From: Amia ocellicauda
Taxonomy: Eukaryota; Chordata; Actinopteri; Amiiformes; Amiidae
DNA length: 64,000 nucleotides
Assembly (NCBI RefSeq): GCF_036373705.1
Contig: NC_089867.1
Span: forward strand, 6,292,501 to 6,356,500
Direction of reading: 5' to 3'
Shown piece by piece: positions 33,325 through 47,700 of the stretch. The translations under genes were made by a program, and so were the position numbers. How positions within the stretch are numbered: the stretch's first letter is position 1; each line of letters starts with the position of its first letter. The notes beneath the pieces were generated by a model that was given only the letters and a program-made list of their open reading frames with translations, did not search any database and was not told the origin of the DNA.

Positions 33325-36300
33325 ATGATCAGGATGCTGCCCTGTTTGAGGAGAGCCGTGCGGCCCGCTTTCACGCTGAAGCCCGGACTCGTTCTGGGGA
33401 GGCTGTGCGGGATCAAGCCGCTCTCGGCCCGCAAGCCTTTCCCGATGCTGGGGGTCCAGTACAGGGACCTGGGCACCCACCCTCACAAGGAGCCCATGGA
33501 GCCTCTGAACTCCCCCCAGGGCGCCAGGGAGTTCATCTACAGCCTGCACCCGACCGAGCGGACCTGCCTGCTCCGAGAGCTGCACCGCTTTGAGTCCATA
33601 GCGATAGCACAAGGTAAGAAACCAATATAGGTCGCGTTGCTGTAGCGCAGATGTCCGCAGTCCTGCGCTGCTCCTCCAATAGGATCGGAGGGATTCTGCA
33701 AATCTGCGCGGACATGAAAGGGTCATACTCCTGACACACCCAGTGGCCAACAATCACACATTTATATGTAAGAGTGTCCTGCATTTAAAAACGATGTCTG
33801 GCAAAAATGTAAGCGTTGCATAGACTTTAACTTCAGATGTATGGCGTAAATGATTTTATGCACGGATTAGCGCTTCTCATTTTTGGTTCTTTATTGAGAA
33901 AATCATTAAGTCTTATGTGAAAATCAGTTTTTATATTTGTTGACATGTTGAAGTTAATTCACAATACAAAGGTTTTATTTTAAGTCTCCAAACAATAATT
34001 GTGCCTTCTCATTTTTAGACCCCGAGTCTTAAATTATTCTTTTTTTTTTATTTTGTAATTTGTTTTTACAGCCTCACGCTGTTCATGACATGTTTATTTA
34101 GCAGACAGAAACAACAAATGGTTACTGTGCTTATGGGTTAATTGTTGGAAATCAAAGTCCCTTGCCAGCTAAAGTTTCTCAGCTCCCATATTGATATCAA
34201 TTAATGTTAGTTTAGCAACACCAGTAAACTATTTAAACAAGTTACCTTAGTTTCAGTCCTTATGGAAATAGATATTTATCAAGACCTAGGACAGCTGCAT
34301 GAAAAAGGAAGGTCACACTTTAAAATCATCATAATAGATTTTGTTGTAAAATGGGTAAACCGCAACATGAGACATGGATATGGATATGGAGACCGGAATT
34401 AAATGAATGTGAATGAACAGTGATAAGTGCAATTTGTAGAAAACACAAATTTATCTCAAATATTCAAAAAAGCCAATGAGTCCCATTGGAGATGGGAATT
34501 GGAATTCAATAGGAAAGCATTCTTTATTGGGAAAGTGAGGTATTGACTTTATTCAGATGGTGGGGAGCTGTGCATCTTGAGTGGCACGCTGCAAATTGTG
34601 TGCTTCACAGGCTGGGTCTTTACTAGGTGAGTCAAGAAGCTTCCAACAAGAGTCATCCAGGGAGGAACACCAGGGCTATAGGGAGCAGTCCTTGAATGAG
34701 TCATCAGGTTTTATTCCAGCCGTTTTCTGTAATGGCACCATTTCTTATTCTCTCTAACTTGGTTTGTGGCATCTTTTGCTGGGGTATGCAAAAAAGCATG
34801 CCTTTAAAAACCAATTTAATTCACTCACTGACCCTTTTTTTTACCAGTATTTATGTATCTAAATGCAAGAGAGCTGTTGAAATAAGGGTTATTACTTTAC
34901 ATAAGTTCTTGCCCAAGTGGGAGTGGTTGTGCTGCATTTGAATCCTTTTCATCTGGGGAGCGATTCATGGAAAAAATAAGGCTTTAGAGTGTTGTCGGAA
35001 TTGATCTCCCAGACAATATCATCACACTGTTGTACTGCAGTTTCGTAATTGTATTGTATCACTGGTGTCCTGATTTTTTTTTTTTTTAAACTGTTGCCTT
35101 AGAAAGATATGAGACAAGTGAACAGGTGTGGTATACTTCTGGTTTCACTTTCTAACATTGATCTTGAGTTTATAGGAGAGGGAAGGAAATCTAAATTGAC
35201 ACAGTGTCAGGATGGCTTTCACACTAGTTCATCACCTCCTCCCAGGTACTAATCCGAAGGCTAAGGACTGAGTTGTGCTTCTCTTCTCCCGGGGACAACA
35301 TTGCTGTGGATTTTATATGTAGCTTTGATTTGTATTGAGTAGAGATATTGAATATGTATTAACTTGTACTTATTAAGCAAATAACTGCTCTCATTAGCAA
35401 ATTCAGAGCTCAGTGAAAACCCAAAGCCTCGTGGCTGCCTTCAGGGTGGCAAATGCCCGGCTTACATTTCGAAGGGAGCTGAAGACTGATGGTTTAAATG
35501 GAAATCGTTTAGAGGTGACACTCTTCAAGACTATCCTGAATTAAGCAAGAAAAGGCACCTTATGACCATATGAAAACAGCATAACAATAAACTTAATCGC
35601 CTAATAAAACGTTAAGTAAAACAGGTGTCCATTTTATTTTGTCCCGATGGAAACCTGTACAACCAGTATGTAAACCTATTTCACAGTGTATAGCATTGTC
35701 TTGTACATTTCGATGTCCCTTGAATAATTTGACATGAGCACTGTGCATCTGAAATGTCTCCAAAACAAGCTGCTTTTCGTCCTTGTACCTAAGGCAGAAT
35801 AACAATACAATCCAGCAAGGCTTCAGCTGCTGGCACTTACTCGGCTAAGTGCCCATTTGAGGCATGTCATACATTAGTACCTTTTTGAATAAATTTCCAT
35901 CCCCACAGTAGCTAAAATCTATCCTTGTCAATATTGATCCCTGCCAGATTCACACAAGTTGGTACAGTAGCCTTCTTTAAATTCTTTTCATTAGGAGTTA
36001 TTTATGCATTCACAAAATTGATAAGGACTAGGCCTTAAGATTTTTTAAATACAGAGCCAAGATTAATCAGAGATGCAACTATGCACTAACTGGTGACCAA
36101 CATATTTTAATTTCCATTATTGTATTAAGATGTTATGTATTGCACATCTACAATTATGTAGTGTCTTTTCAACATGAGCATCTTTACCGCTGTCCGTGGT
36201 AAGTGGTTTGATCATTTGTGACCACTGAAGTCTCTTGCATTTGCTTGTATTTTTATTTTTTAATTTTATGTAGCAACCAGATAATATTACTATGCATTTA

Positions 36301-39300
36301 AACTGTATTACTGAAAGTTGATATAGGATGTTGGAATGAAAACCGGGAATTGTGAATGGCAACACAGTGGGGGAAAATGCATTGTACGAGAAAGTGTGCG
36401 TGCGTGCGCGAGACTTGATATCCACACCAGCCATAAGGAAAATATGAGCATGCAGATATTCATATACAATGGAAAAATTGTCGCATAGGAAACATTTAAT
36501 AACCAAAACAATATGCGCATTGCCGTCTCAAAGCATTAAAATCACCTGAGAGCAGTATACAGCTGCCCCACCCTTAGAAGAACAGTGTTCAAGTCTGGTT
36601 GTCATATAGTTGTGGGTGAACATTCATTTTTAAATTAGAAAATAAATCTGTTAAATCTCAAACTGCAAATACATGAACTGATGCAAATAATTTTGTCATG
36701 GAAGTTCAGTGTACATCAAATCTGAAACCAGAGTTTGCAAGTTATTAATATTCTTTAACTGGGAAGTATTCTGTACACAGGGCTGAAGCTTAACATTTGA
36801 TTCTGACAATATTTTTACCTCTTTTTTTTTTTTTTTAAAAGGTGACTTCTGTATTATTTAGTACACCTTTGCACATGCATGTGAAGTCAATTGTACACTG
36901 TAACCTCTTGTATAGCACTATACAGGTCTGGCAAGCGTGACAATTAGAATTCCATGCAGGTGCCAGGACCGCAGTAAGCGCTTATGTAAAAATACAGCAG
37001 TGGAATTATCTGACACTAAAGGCAGGTGAATTGTTTGGTTTATCAAATTGATATTGATCCAGTATGAATCCAATTAAGATGAAGAAAAAAATGGGTGTTC
37101 TCCTTCATGATTTCTTAGTTGTTTTTCCAAGTTGATCGATTGGGGGGGAAAAAAAAAAAAAAATCAGCATAGTTTTTGATGGAGCCTCGATGTCTCTCTT
37201 GCTGATGCATACTTTTTATCTTTCCAAGTTTGCAGAAAATGTAAAGGTGCTGGCTTTATCTTTGTATTGAATTGCAGCCGTGGATTTCTGCAGACTAGTG
37301 CACCTTTGCAATGCTCTGTTAATGACTTGAGTTGAGTTACTGTTTTGATACCCAAAAGTTTGTTTTCAAATTCAAAAGACCCAGTAGTGTGTTCACTTTG
37401 CACATCAGTAAACCATTATATCGGATTAAGTGCCAATTTACTGTGATGGAAAGATGAGAAGATTAAATAATCATGTCTTGGGGAAACTCCATTGTCAATA
37501 CAGATATGATCGATGAGGCTCAAATTGGATTGCAAGCTATACATTATTTTAGGATTGCCAAAACCAGACTTAATTTTCTGTCCATATTCATTTGTGAAAG
37601 TATTTTGTAGTCCGTGTGAAAACAACTAAAATTTCTTCAAAATATAAAAAGTTGAAGAATGCAGAATGTGCAGAATTAAAGAGAAACTAATACTGTTTAT
37701 AATTTATAATAAGTAGTGGCTTGTAAAGTATCCAGGTCTGCTATTCATCATGTACACATGTATTTGTAATAAATGTGCTATTAATATTGCTCCATTGTCA
37801 ATTAAAACTTTATTAAGTTATGAAATTGCATTTAGAAAATCTTTGGCAACAAAAATACTTATGTAGGCAAACTTGAAAGAATGTTGAGAGAGGATGCTTA
37901 ACAACTAGACACCCCCCTCCAGCCAATATTAAATATGTATTTTCCACCTCTTTTAAAGGATTGATGATATCTAAATCCAACACAACTTTTGACAAGAAAG
38001 TAATGAGGATAAATCAATTTAATATAATGATCAATTAAAAAATGATCAATGTTGATTGTTTGAATGTAGTAAACTTAATAAAAAAAAAAAAAGGCTTTTT
38101 TTTTTCCTCTGGTATTTATGTTAAAGGCCTTTTGTAAAATATACTGAACAAAAATATGAATGCAACATGCATCAATTTCAAAGCATTTATAGAGTTCATA
38201 TAAGGAAATCAGTTATTGACATAAGTTAATTAGACCCTAATCTATGGATTTCAAGTCCCAAGATTTGAGATTGGCCTACTGACTGCAGGATTGTCCACCA
38301 GAGCTGTAGTCGGGTCAAGACCCTGGTGAAGACGACAAGCCACAGGTGAGCTTCCCCGAGACGCTTTCTGACAGTGTGCAGAAATTCTTGGGTTGTGCAA
38401 ACCCACAGTTTTATCAGCTGTCCCGGCAGCTGGTCTCGGATGGTCCAGCAGGTGAAGAAACAGGATGTGGAGTCCTGGGCTGACCTGGTACATGTGGTCT
38501 GTGGATGCGAGACTGGTTGGACGTGCTGCCAAATTGTCTAAAACAAAGCTGGAGGCGACTTATGTTAGAGAAATGCACATTGCATTCCCTGAAAACAGCT
38601 ATGGTGGACATTCCTGCAGTCAGCAACCAATTGCACGCTCCCACAAAACAGACATCTGTGGCATTGCCATGTGACAAACCTGCACATTTGAGAGCGGCCT
38701 TTTATTGTCCCCAGCACAAGGTGCATCGGTGTAATGATTACGCTGTTTAATCAGCTTCTTGATGTGCTACACATCAGGTGGATGGATTATCTCGGGAAAG
38801 GAGAAATGCTCACTAGAAGTGATGTAACGCTTGTGCACAAAATTTAAGAAATAAGCTTTTTGTGCATACAGAGATATCTGGGTTCTTTCATTTAAGCTCA
38901 TGAAACCTGCAACCAACACTTCACATGTTGCGTTTATATTTTTGTTCAGTAGATTTTCTCCCTTCAGTGTCATGTTTTGTGCTCATGCTAACCAAACAAA
39001 TTAACTTGAACAGAAATGTTGTCAATCTGAATGCCCCCCAAGAATGTCAAACCCAGTATTTACAACGAACAACGAACTAAGATTTTGAGGGGGAAGAAAA
39101 CCGGTATGATGATTGGACTGCTGAACTCCAACTCAATTAATATCCTACAGCGAGTGTTACTATGGTGATCAGACGGGTAACACAGTGTGCTGCTTATTTT
39201 TCCTTTGGTTAGGTTTCTAAAAATAGATTTATAGATTTAAAAGGCAGATCTTTTTCAAAGTAAATGTTTGATATTTTGTCCGTGGTTATTTTACATTTTG

Positions 39301-42300
39301 ATACTTGCAAGCGTGGGATGTTTGAGATGTATTTATTTTCAAATGCTTATGTCATATTTTTAATATTGAGTAATTGCCTATTGATGTGTCTCAGGTTGCT
39401 GTACCTTCTGGTGGTATGGTTATGGTCTGTGATGCACTGCCATCATTATGTGTTGAACAAAACACTGCAATGTTGTAGGGAATAGCAAACAGATTTTCTT
39501 TTGGGAGAAGAACATTAGTTATACACACATTCTATTTGTTTTACAATGGCACCCAGAGATGAGTGGTCGTGGCATTATTGAACCAGGCATATTGATGTAA
39601 ACGGTGGAAACCTTATTCAGATGTATTTATATTGTGAAAATGGTTAGTGTATTTTTCCTAATATAGATAAATCAAACTTGCTGCTATATGTTGCAAATGT
39701 GTGTGGTACAAGCCATTTACTACTTTTTCTAGAACACAAACAGGCAAAAAGCACTTGGCAAAGTGATTTGATCTATTTAGAAAGTAATTGCTGCATTCTG
39801 AATTCAGTTGCCAGTTCCCCTTTCTTTGAAAGCCACGCTCTAGGTTGTTTTTGTGCTCACTCACCTTCTACACCTTTTTTCCAGCTGCATAAACAACCAC
39901 AAACATATTTGTATGTCATTTGAACCCCAGCATGGAAATGAACCAATAAATCAATGTAATCAAACTATACCTCTCCAATATATTGAATTGGATGGACACC
40001 TGGCATTGTTGGCATGGGTCCTAGTTTTTCCAATTAATTCTAATGATCTTTCGTTTTCTCAGCTGAATGTCAGGCAGGAATTTGTACCTTCTCCTCTTTA
40101 CTCCTGTACTGCAGTCTGATGTATCCTGCTGCTTTGCAATGCTCCTTATCGCTAATGAAATCCCTCCTGATCAAAAATAAATGTGTGAATCACTCGCTTC
40201 ATATCAGGTTGGACGTGACACTCTGGAAAATGCCCATATTGCTTAATATTGGACAGCGTATTTGCCTGACACTCTTTCGTCATACATTTTTGAAAATTTG
40301 ATTAAAGTAGTTGTGCTGTCTGGAGATAGATGCTGCTGATTCTAAAAATAACCAAGGCTTCCACATGAATTGCCATTCTGAAAAGATGAAACTTTCTATT
40401 TAAGAATCTTAAGATTCATTTTTACACCTTGAAAAAGTAAATATACATCTATAAAAATATCTTGAGTGGCTGCTTTTGACATTTTGGCAATTCTGTTATC
40501 AATTCAGAGAGAACTTATAGGCAGGTGCACACACACACGCACACACTATTATAGGCGTGTGTGTAAGTATTTTCTCTTTGTGATGATTTGATTTGTCACT
40601 TAACTGTCAAAAGCAGCCACTGAGTGAGGAGATGGCACTTGTAGTTGTCACCCTTCAATAATTGCACTCTGTTCAATTCAAGATATTATGCCAAGTTACG
40701 TAAGCATGGGTGCTGCTAGGTGTCTGCTCGCCTGTAGTAACTCGTGCTGCGCTGCTTCTATACGTGGAAAGCTTCCTTGGCTAATTTCAGCTTCTCAACC
40801 AAGAAGAGCACACAATCTACCGCAGTAGTCCCACTGGGCCATCGGCCAATCTCCGCAGTGCTGGGGCTAACTGTCTTTCAAAGGCAGCAGAGACATGTTA
40901 GCCTGGGGGTGCCACTGGAAAGCCATCTTGCTACAGCTGGCAGGGATCTGCATGTCTAAGCCCTCAAAGCTTCTAGTTACAAAGAGCGCTTGGAATACAG
41001 TGGTAGGTTGTAAACATTCACAGGTGTTTTGTCAGCAGGGGTTGTTCTTTAGGACCCTGGGTGGGCTCCTCAGACCTTAAACCCTGGCACTCAGCCTTTG
41101 ATGGTATGTTTGCCATTTCACCCATGGAAGGTCAACCATCAGCGCGTATTATGTCATGTGTATTTTGCACGGGTATCTCAAAATTAAAAAAAACAAGGAT
41201 TGTTTTTAGACCTGCTTTGGTTACTGTACAGTGCATCTGGAAAGTATTCACAGCATTTCACTTTTTCCACATTTTGTTATATTACAGCCTTATTCCAAAA
41301 TGGATTAAATTCATGATTTTCCTAAAAATTCTACAAACAATACCCCATAATGACAACATGAAAGAAGTTTGTTTGAAATCTTTGCAAATGTATTAAAAAA
41401 ACAAAAAAAGCACATGTACATACGTATTCACAGCCTTTGCTCAATACTTTGTTGAAGCACCTTTGGCACCAATTACAGCCTCAAGTCTTTTTGAGTATGA
41501 TGCTACAAGCTTGGCACACCTATTTTTGGGCAAGTTCTCCCATTCTTCTTTGCAGGACCTCTCAAGCTCCATCAGGTTGGATGGGGAGCATCGGTGCACA
41601 GCCATTTTCGGATCTCTCCAGAGATGTTCAATCGGGTTCAATTCTGGGCTCTGGCTGGGCCACTCGAGGGCATTCACAGAGTTGTCCTGTAGCCACTCCT
41701 TTGTTATCTTGGCTGTGTGCTTAGGGTTGTTGTCCTGCTGGAAGATGAACCTTCGCCCCAGTCTGAGGTCTAGAGCACTCTGGAGCAGGTTTTCATCAAG
41801 GATGTCTCTGTACATTGCTGCATTCATCTTTCCCTCGATCCTGACTAGTCTCCCAGTTCCTGCCGCTGAAAAACATCCCCACAGCGTGATGCTGCCACCA
41901 GCATGCTTCACTGTAGGGATGGTATTGGCCAGGTGATGAGCGGTGCCTGGTTTCCTCCAGACATGAGTTCAATCTTTGTTTCATCAGACGAGAGAGTTTT
42001 GTTTCTCATGGTCTGAGAGTCCTTCAGGTGCCTTTTGGCAAACTCCAGGCGGGCTGTCATGTGCCTTTTACCGAGGAGTGGCTTCCGTCTGGCCACTCTA
42101 CCCATACAGGCCTGATTAGTGGAGTGCTGCAGAGATGGTTGTTTTTCTGGAAGGTTCTCCTCTCTCCACAGAGACATACTGGAGCTCTGTCAGAGTGACA
42201 ATCGGGTTCTTGGTCACCTCCCTGACTCTCAGTTTGGCCGGGCGGCCAGCTCTAGGAAGAGCCCTGGTGGTTCCAAACTTCTTCCATTTACGGATGATGG

Positions 42301-44672
42301 AGGCCACTGTGCTCATTGGGACCTTCAATGCTGCAGACATTTTTCTGTACCCTTCCCCAGATCTGTGCCTCGATACAATCCTGTCTCGGAGGTCTACAGA
42401 CAATTCCTTGGACTTCATGGCTTGGTTTGTGCTCTGACATGCACTGTTAACTGTGGGACCTTATATAGACAGGTGTGAGCCTTTCCAAATCAGGTCCAAT
42501 CAACTGAATTTACCACAGGTGGACTCCAATCAAGTTGTAGAAACATCTCAAGGATGATCAGTGGAAATGGGATGCACCTGAGCTCAATTTTGAGTGTCAT
42601 GGCAAAGGCTGTGAATACTTATGTACACGTGCTTTTGTTTTTTATTTGTAATACATTTGCAAAGATTTCAAACAAACTTCTTTCACATTGTCATTATGGG
42701 GTATTGTTTGTAGAATTTTTAGGAAAATAATGAATTTAATCCATTTTGGAATAAGGCTGTAACATAACAAAATGTGGAAAAAGTGAAGCGCTGTGAATAC
42801 TTTCCGGATGCACTGTATGTACAATTGTTTACACTAGCTGTTCCCAAACCTATTCACACTGTGGCCCGGTTATTTGCGCTATTAAAGTAGCGCGGACAAC
42901 GTGGAATATATAGCCAACATGCTTTGTATTGCATTTAAAGCACACATAGCCATTCCTTCAAAGGCAACAATGCAGTACACATGAAGTATTTTCAATAATA
43001 TGATTGATACTTTAGATTAGTTTTAAATGTGGATTTGAGATTAATAATTTAATGCAGGACAAAATATTGGACGGACCAGTGTTCAGGAGCCCCTGGTTTA
43101 TACCACTTCTAATGCACGTAAATACTGTGTCTGAAGGGGGTATAAACTGCCCACTGCCTTTAAACCATTTGATTTTAAGTGACATCTGTTTCTTAGATTA
43201 AGCACAATCCACAGTTAAATTGGCATATCATGTTGTCCAGTGTTTATTAGCCCCTGTTGCAAAATGAAAGGGGACTGAAATCTGCCTTATGGTTGATTTT
43301 GTACTATGTAGAGTTTGTATTAATAGACAATTATGCTGGGAGATCTTTCTGTTTCAGAATGAAGGAGGAATTTTGAAAATTACATGCTTAAATTAATATG
43401 GTGGAGAAGAGAGCAGTGGGATTATTTGGTTATTTTAACTTTATTCTTATTTTAGGCCTAGATTGTTGTTTTTGTTTTATCTTTTGCAGAAAGTTGTTTC
43501 TAGGTTTCTTTTTAGTCTGTCCTGTAGATTCCCTCCCCCTCTCTAAAATGAAACATTTTTCATTTGTTCTTACAATACAGTATATAGATTAAAAAAAAAA
43601 AAGGGAAATTTTATATCACAAGAAACATTATGAATATGCCAGCAAGTACAATTTATAAACGTAAAGAGCAATTCTACAAAATGCAAAACGGGAGCAATTA
43701 GTGTGCTTTTGATCAATTAGCACTGAGTTTTACGTGACACTTCCCTACTTCCTTACCAGTAAATGGAAAGCATTTATGAATTAGATTTTATACCAATGAA
43801 GGTGGTTTGTATTATCTCCATACCTTTTTTTTTTTTTTTTTTTTTGATTCTCGGGAAACTGTATCCAATTTAACTGTTTACACACCTTTGCACATGGATG
43901 AAGTTCAACCCTTAGCATCGCGTGTCCTAGGACCTACGTGTGGAGGTCATGGAATTTCACTTAATGACATCCAAAATTTGAAATCGACTTTCCAATACTA
44001 TGAGCACGTTTCCTCTAGCTACTGTAAATTATTTCCAGACAGTTTACATTCCCCTTGTTTGTGTAATAGTTTTGACTACCCACAACCAGACCCAGTTCTA
44101 GACTGCAATGATTTATGGGGCTTTGCAGTTTTAGCATTTCAGCTGGGTGGACTGCAGTGCTGTGGCAATCCCCATTATCCTTGGAAACGCATTATGAACC
44201 TATCTAAGGTTAAGACCTTTCCCTTGTTAAATATTTATTTTAAATACTTTTATTATAACTATTAATTTGCATATGGGAATGCTTCAATTTGTATTAATTC
44301 AGAAGCTGCAAATTAAAAGTAATTGTTTAGTATGTAACATGGATTGGGGTAACCGTTTGGGCTGAATGAATTCCAGTCAGCAATTGTATTTTCAGTTGGG
44401 TGTGTATGGGTTTTAGATGCATTTTGAGCCAAAATAAGAATCCATAACAACTGTGCTGTGTCAATCGGTAAAATGACTCGATCAGTTGATAACTGAGATG
44501 ATTAATGGTAGATCTCATTTCTTAACTGAAGGTAGGATATAGAAAAAATGGGGAAATTGTAGCCATGTGTGACTTAAGAATAGATTTTGAAATGTATATG
44601 TGTATGTATATATATATATATATGTATATGTATGTATGTAATATATATATAATGTGTGTGTATATGTGTGTG

Positions 44673-44742
<70 letters not shown>

Positions 44743-47700
44743 GTATATATGAAATCTCCTGTCCCAGCAATGATGCAATACAACAGGAAGGCAAGTTGGC
44801 AAATTATTGTGAATTTGGCCCCTGAGCAGTGAAGCAGAATGTTCTGAGCCTTAATTCCGCCACTGAGTGGTGTCCATATTACATTGATAAATCCAATCAA
44901 TGTATTCTCCTTTATTGCATTACCTTATATACTGAATTTGTCCTGTCTTAGGAGCCCCTTAAATTGAATATTTGTTTACATCTCTCTAGAGTAGCCCTTT
45001 GTGAATGCTTTCTGTATATGTGCACTCTCTGGAAGACCCTCTTGTGTGTGGCTTACTGGTATTGAAGATTGGATGCGACACAGCGCAGCAGGGACTCTGA
45101 CAGCCTATTATTATTCGAGAGTTCATTCTTCATCTGCTTCTGCTGCTGTTCGGTGGTCTCATAGTATTGTAGAAGGTCACCTGCAAAGCTGAAATGTGGA
45201 ATGTGAGTTGTGTATGCAGTTTTAAAATTTATTTGAAGCCCTGGCACACATCTTAGCTTAAGGGTCTCATTTCATATTTCTTCTGTCCCACAGCATGGAT
45301 AACTGTATTTTACTTCAATCAAAACAATCTAGCCTCTGCGAATCCCTTGAATGACAATTATTAGCCCCATTGTAAATATATATTCGAAGCAAGCCGTGAA
45401 GGGTCATATCTTTTTCGTAAAAAAAAAGAGTATAGAAAATGTGCCGGTACAATACATATCGAAGAAAAAGGAATACTATTCAAAGTGTACAACAGTAGGC
45501 TAACACGTGGTGCAGTACTTGAATGGCTATGAATGACAAAGCTGTAGGTGTTTGTTTTGGTGGAAGTGGTTTCATTGATTTGAAAACAACCACAATAACA
45601 AAAATACATTATTTCAATTGGAAGGACTTTAATGGTTATGGTGCATAGATTTGATTAAAAAATTATGCAAATAAAATGTTCTCCTATTTTGGAACCTAGT
45701 ACAAGCTACACCAGCACTGGTACCGTATTGCTTTGCAAGGCAATTTAAATGGAGTGGTGAAAGCATTCTATGCACCGTGAAGTGCCCTTTCATTCACTTA
45801 ATTCCTAAGAACTCCAGCTATGGTCCCAAATGCTGTAAATGGAAATTAATGTTCTCTGTTCACCATAGGCCACACAGCCAATTACAATTCTTGACTGCAG
45901 CTGTATTTCATCAAAGTCTTCAGCTTTGGTTTCCAATGAGTTTGTGTGGCGGGGAGAGACAGGTGCTCAGTATTGACAGAAGTGTTGTAACATGTTGGAA
46001 GCCCTGCAGAAAGATGAGAAATTCACCGGTGTTTCTGTGCACCTTGTGTTCTACTAAACCTCTGCCTGTGCAGCAGGGGAGTTGCATAAGTCTGGGGCAG
46101 ATAGATACCTTGGGTATTCAAACCAATCTGTCTGCAAAATTTGAAGCTGCCTCCCTTAATTATCTCTGGCGTTAACAAACATGCACAGATGTGTATGCCT
46201 GCAGATTACTGAGCCATCCAAGATTGCTCAGCCATGAAGTAACACGCACATGGCTGATACAGGACACTCTAGCTGACCTAAGTTTGGTCCTCTTCCAGCA
46301 TGCATATTAACGCAAGAGAGGGAACTCTGTGTCCAAAGGCAGTTTGTTTTATTTATTTCTTAAGAGGAAATAAAACCCCTGTGTTTGGTGGAATACTGCT
46401 TAGTTTTGCAAACAAAACAAAATCGAGGTATACAAGTGGTAGATATAACTAAACGGGATCCACCTCCTCTGTATCCCCAGAGTGTATTGATTCCACTATA
46501 GATAGGCCCTCTACACGACAAGAAATGAGAGAGCTCTGTACCAGACATGGCTCATTACCCTTTCAAAGCTGACATTTAAAGAAAAGTCTTGCTGCCCTTG
46601 AGTAACAATTGGTAGAGCAATATCCCTGTGTCCTTGCTGGTTAAAGGTAGAATATAGAAGCTTACATTTTTTTATTTTTTTTTTGGTGTCAGGATTTCCC
46701 CAGTGTATCTATCAAGGTTAAATATGTGCTGTGGGCGCTACAATGGAGTCACCGGTTTGTCTGTCCATTTGTTTTTTGGCCAAAAACTATAAAAAAAAAA
46801 AAAAAAAAAATTCTGGAGCATAACATCAAACTACAACCAAAAACTGATTTATTTAACATGCGACGTGATTAAGTTGATATATTCAGAGATGGGGAAAAGG
46901 GTCTCTGAACGTTATGGCAACTGGGGTATCGGAAAACTGAATAGAATACGAATGATTACTGGAGTGAAAGCTCACTATTGCATGAGATATGGAATCTAGT
47001 TATCCTTATGTACAGTAGTGCACCTATATAGAGATGTGAATAGTTTGACACAGTTCAAAAGTTGTGCCAAGTGCACAAAATACATGGACAATTTCATAAC
47101 ATGTGTAACAGTATTGTCTGTGAATATTTGTTATACTTGGCAGCACAAATTAAATAGTTGTCAGGGCTGCAGCACTCAAGCCAGTTTAATATCTGTATGA
47201 AGAACTCGAGCAGCCAAGAAGGAGCATTAGGCTACAGTTGATCGTTGATGTTCAGATACAACATTTAGGCTATAACTTAAGAATATTGTGACTTAATGCT
47301 GCTTTCTGCCTGTTTTTCTTTTGACTTGTTTTACTGCATGTTGAAAGCCTAGGCTTTTGTTCTTGTGTTTGGTTTACATTTGTATTTTGATGAGAAGACT
47401 TGTATGCAGACCTATGGAAACAAGTTAGTCACCTACTGAATTGGATACCAGTATGGGTATGAAACTGAGGGTTTGCATGAAGAACAACCAGTCATAAATA
47501 AATAACTTTTTAAAATGTACTTATTTCTTTCTACATCCTGCTGTTTATCTTCTCTCCCCCTCTCTGAAAGCACTTGTTTTATTTGAATTTCTAGCCTCTG
47601 AAAAATCACGTTACACCAAAAAGATGGTGCATCTAAGGAAGACACCTGGAGGAGAAGTGGCCTCTGAGAATTTAACACATGGTACTTCAGGAGACTGCCT

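Noticed and set aside
36117-36506. 129-codon minus-strand ORF in TMEM65 intron 1
   Set aside because: No family resemblance and no supporting splice or promoter signals. Length is within chance for intronic DNA.
44515-44900. Minus-strand ORFs rich in Tyr-Ile repeats
   Set aside because: They are translations of the (TA)n microsatellite, not genes.
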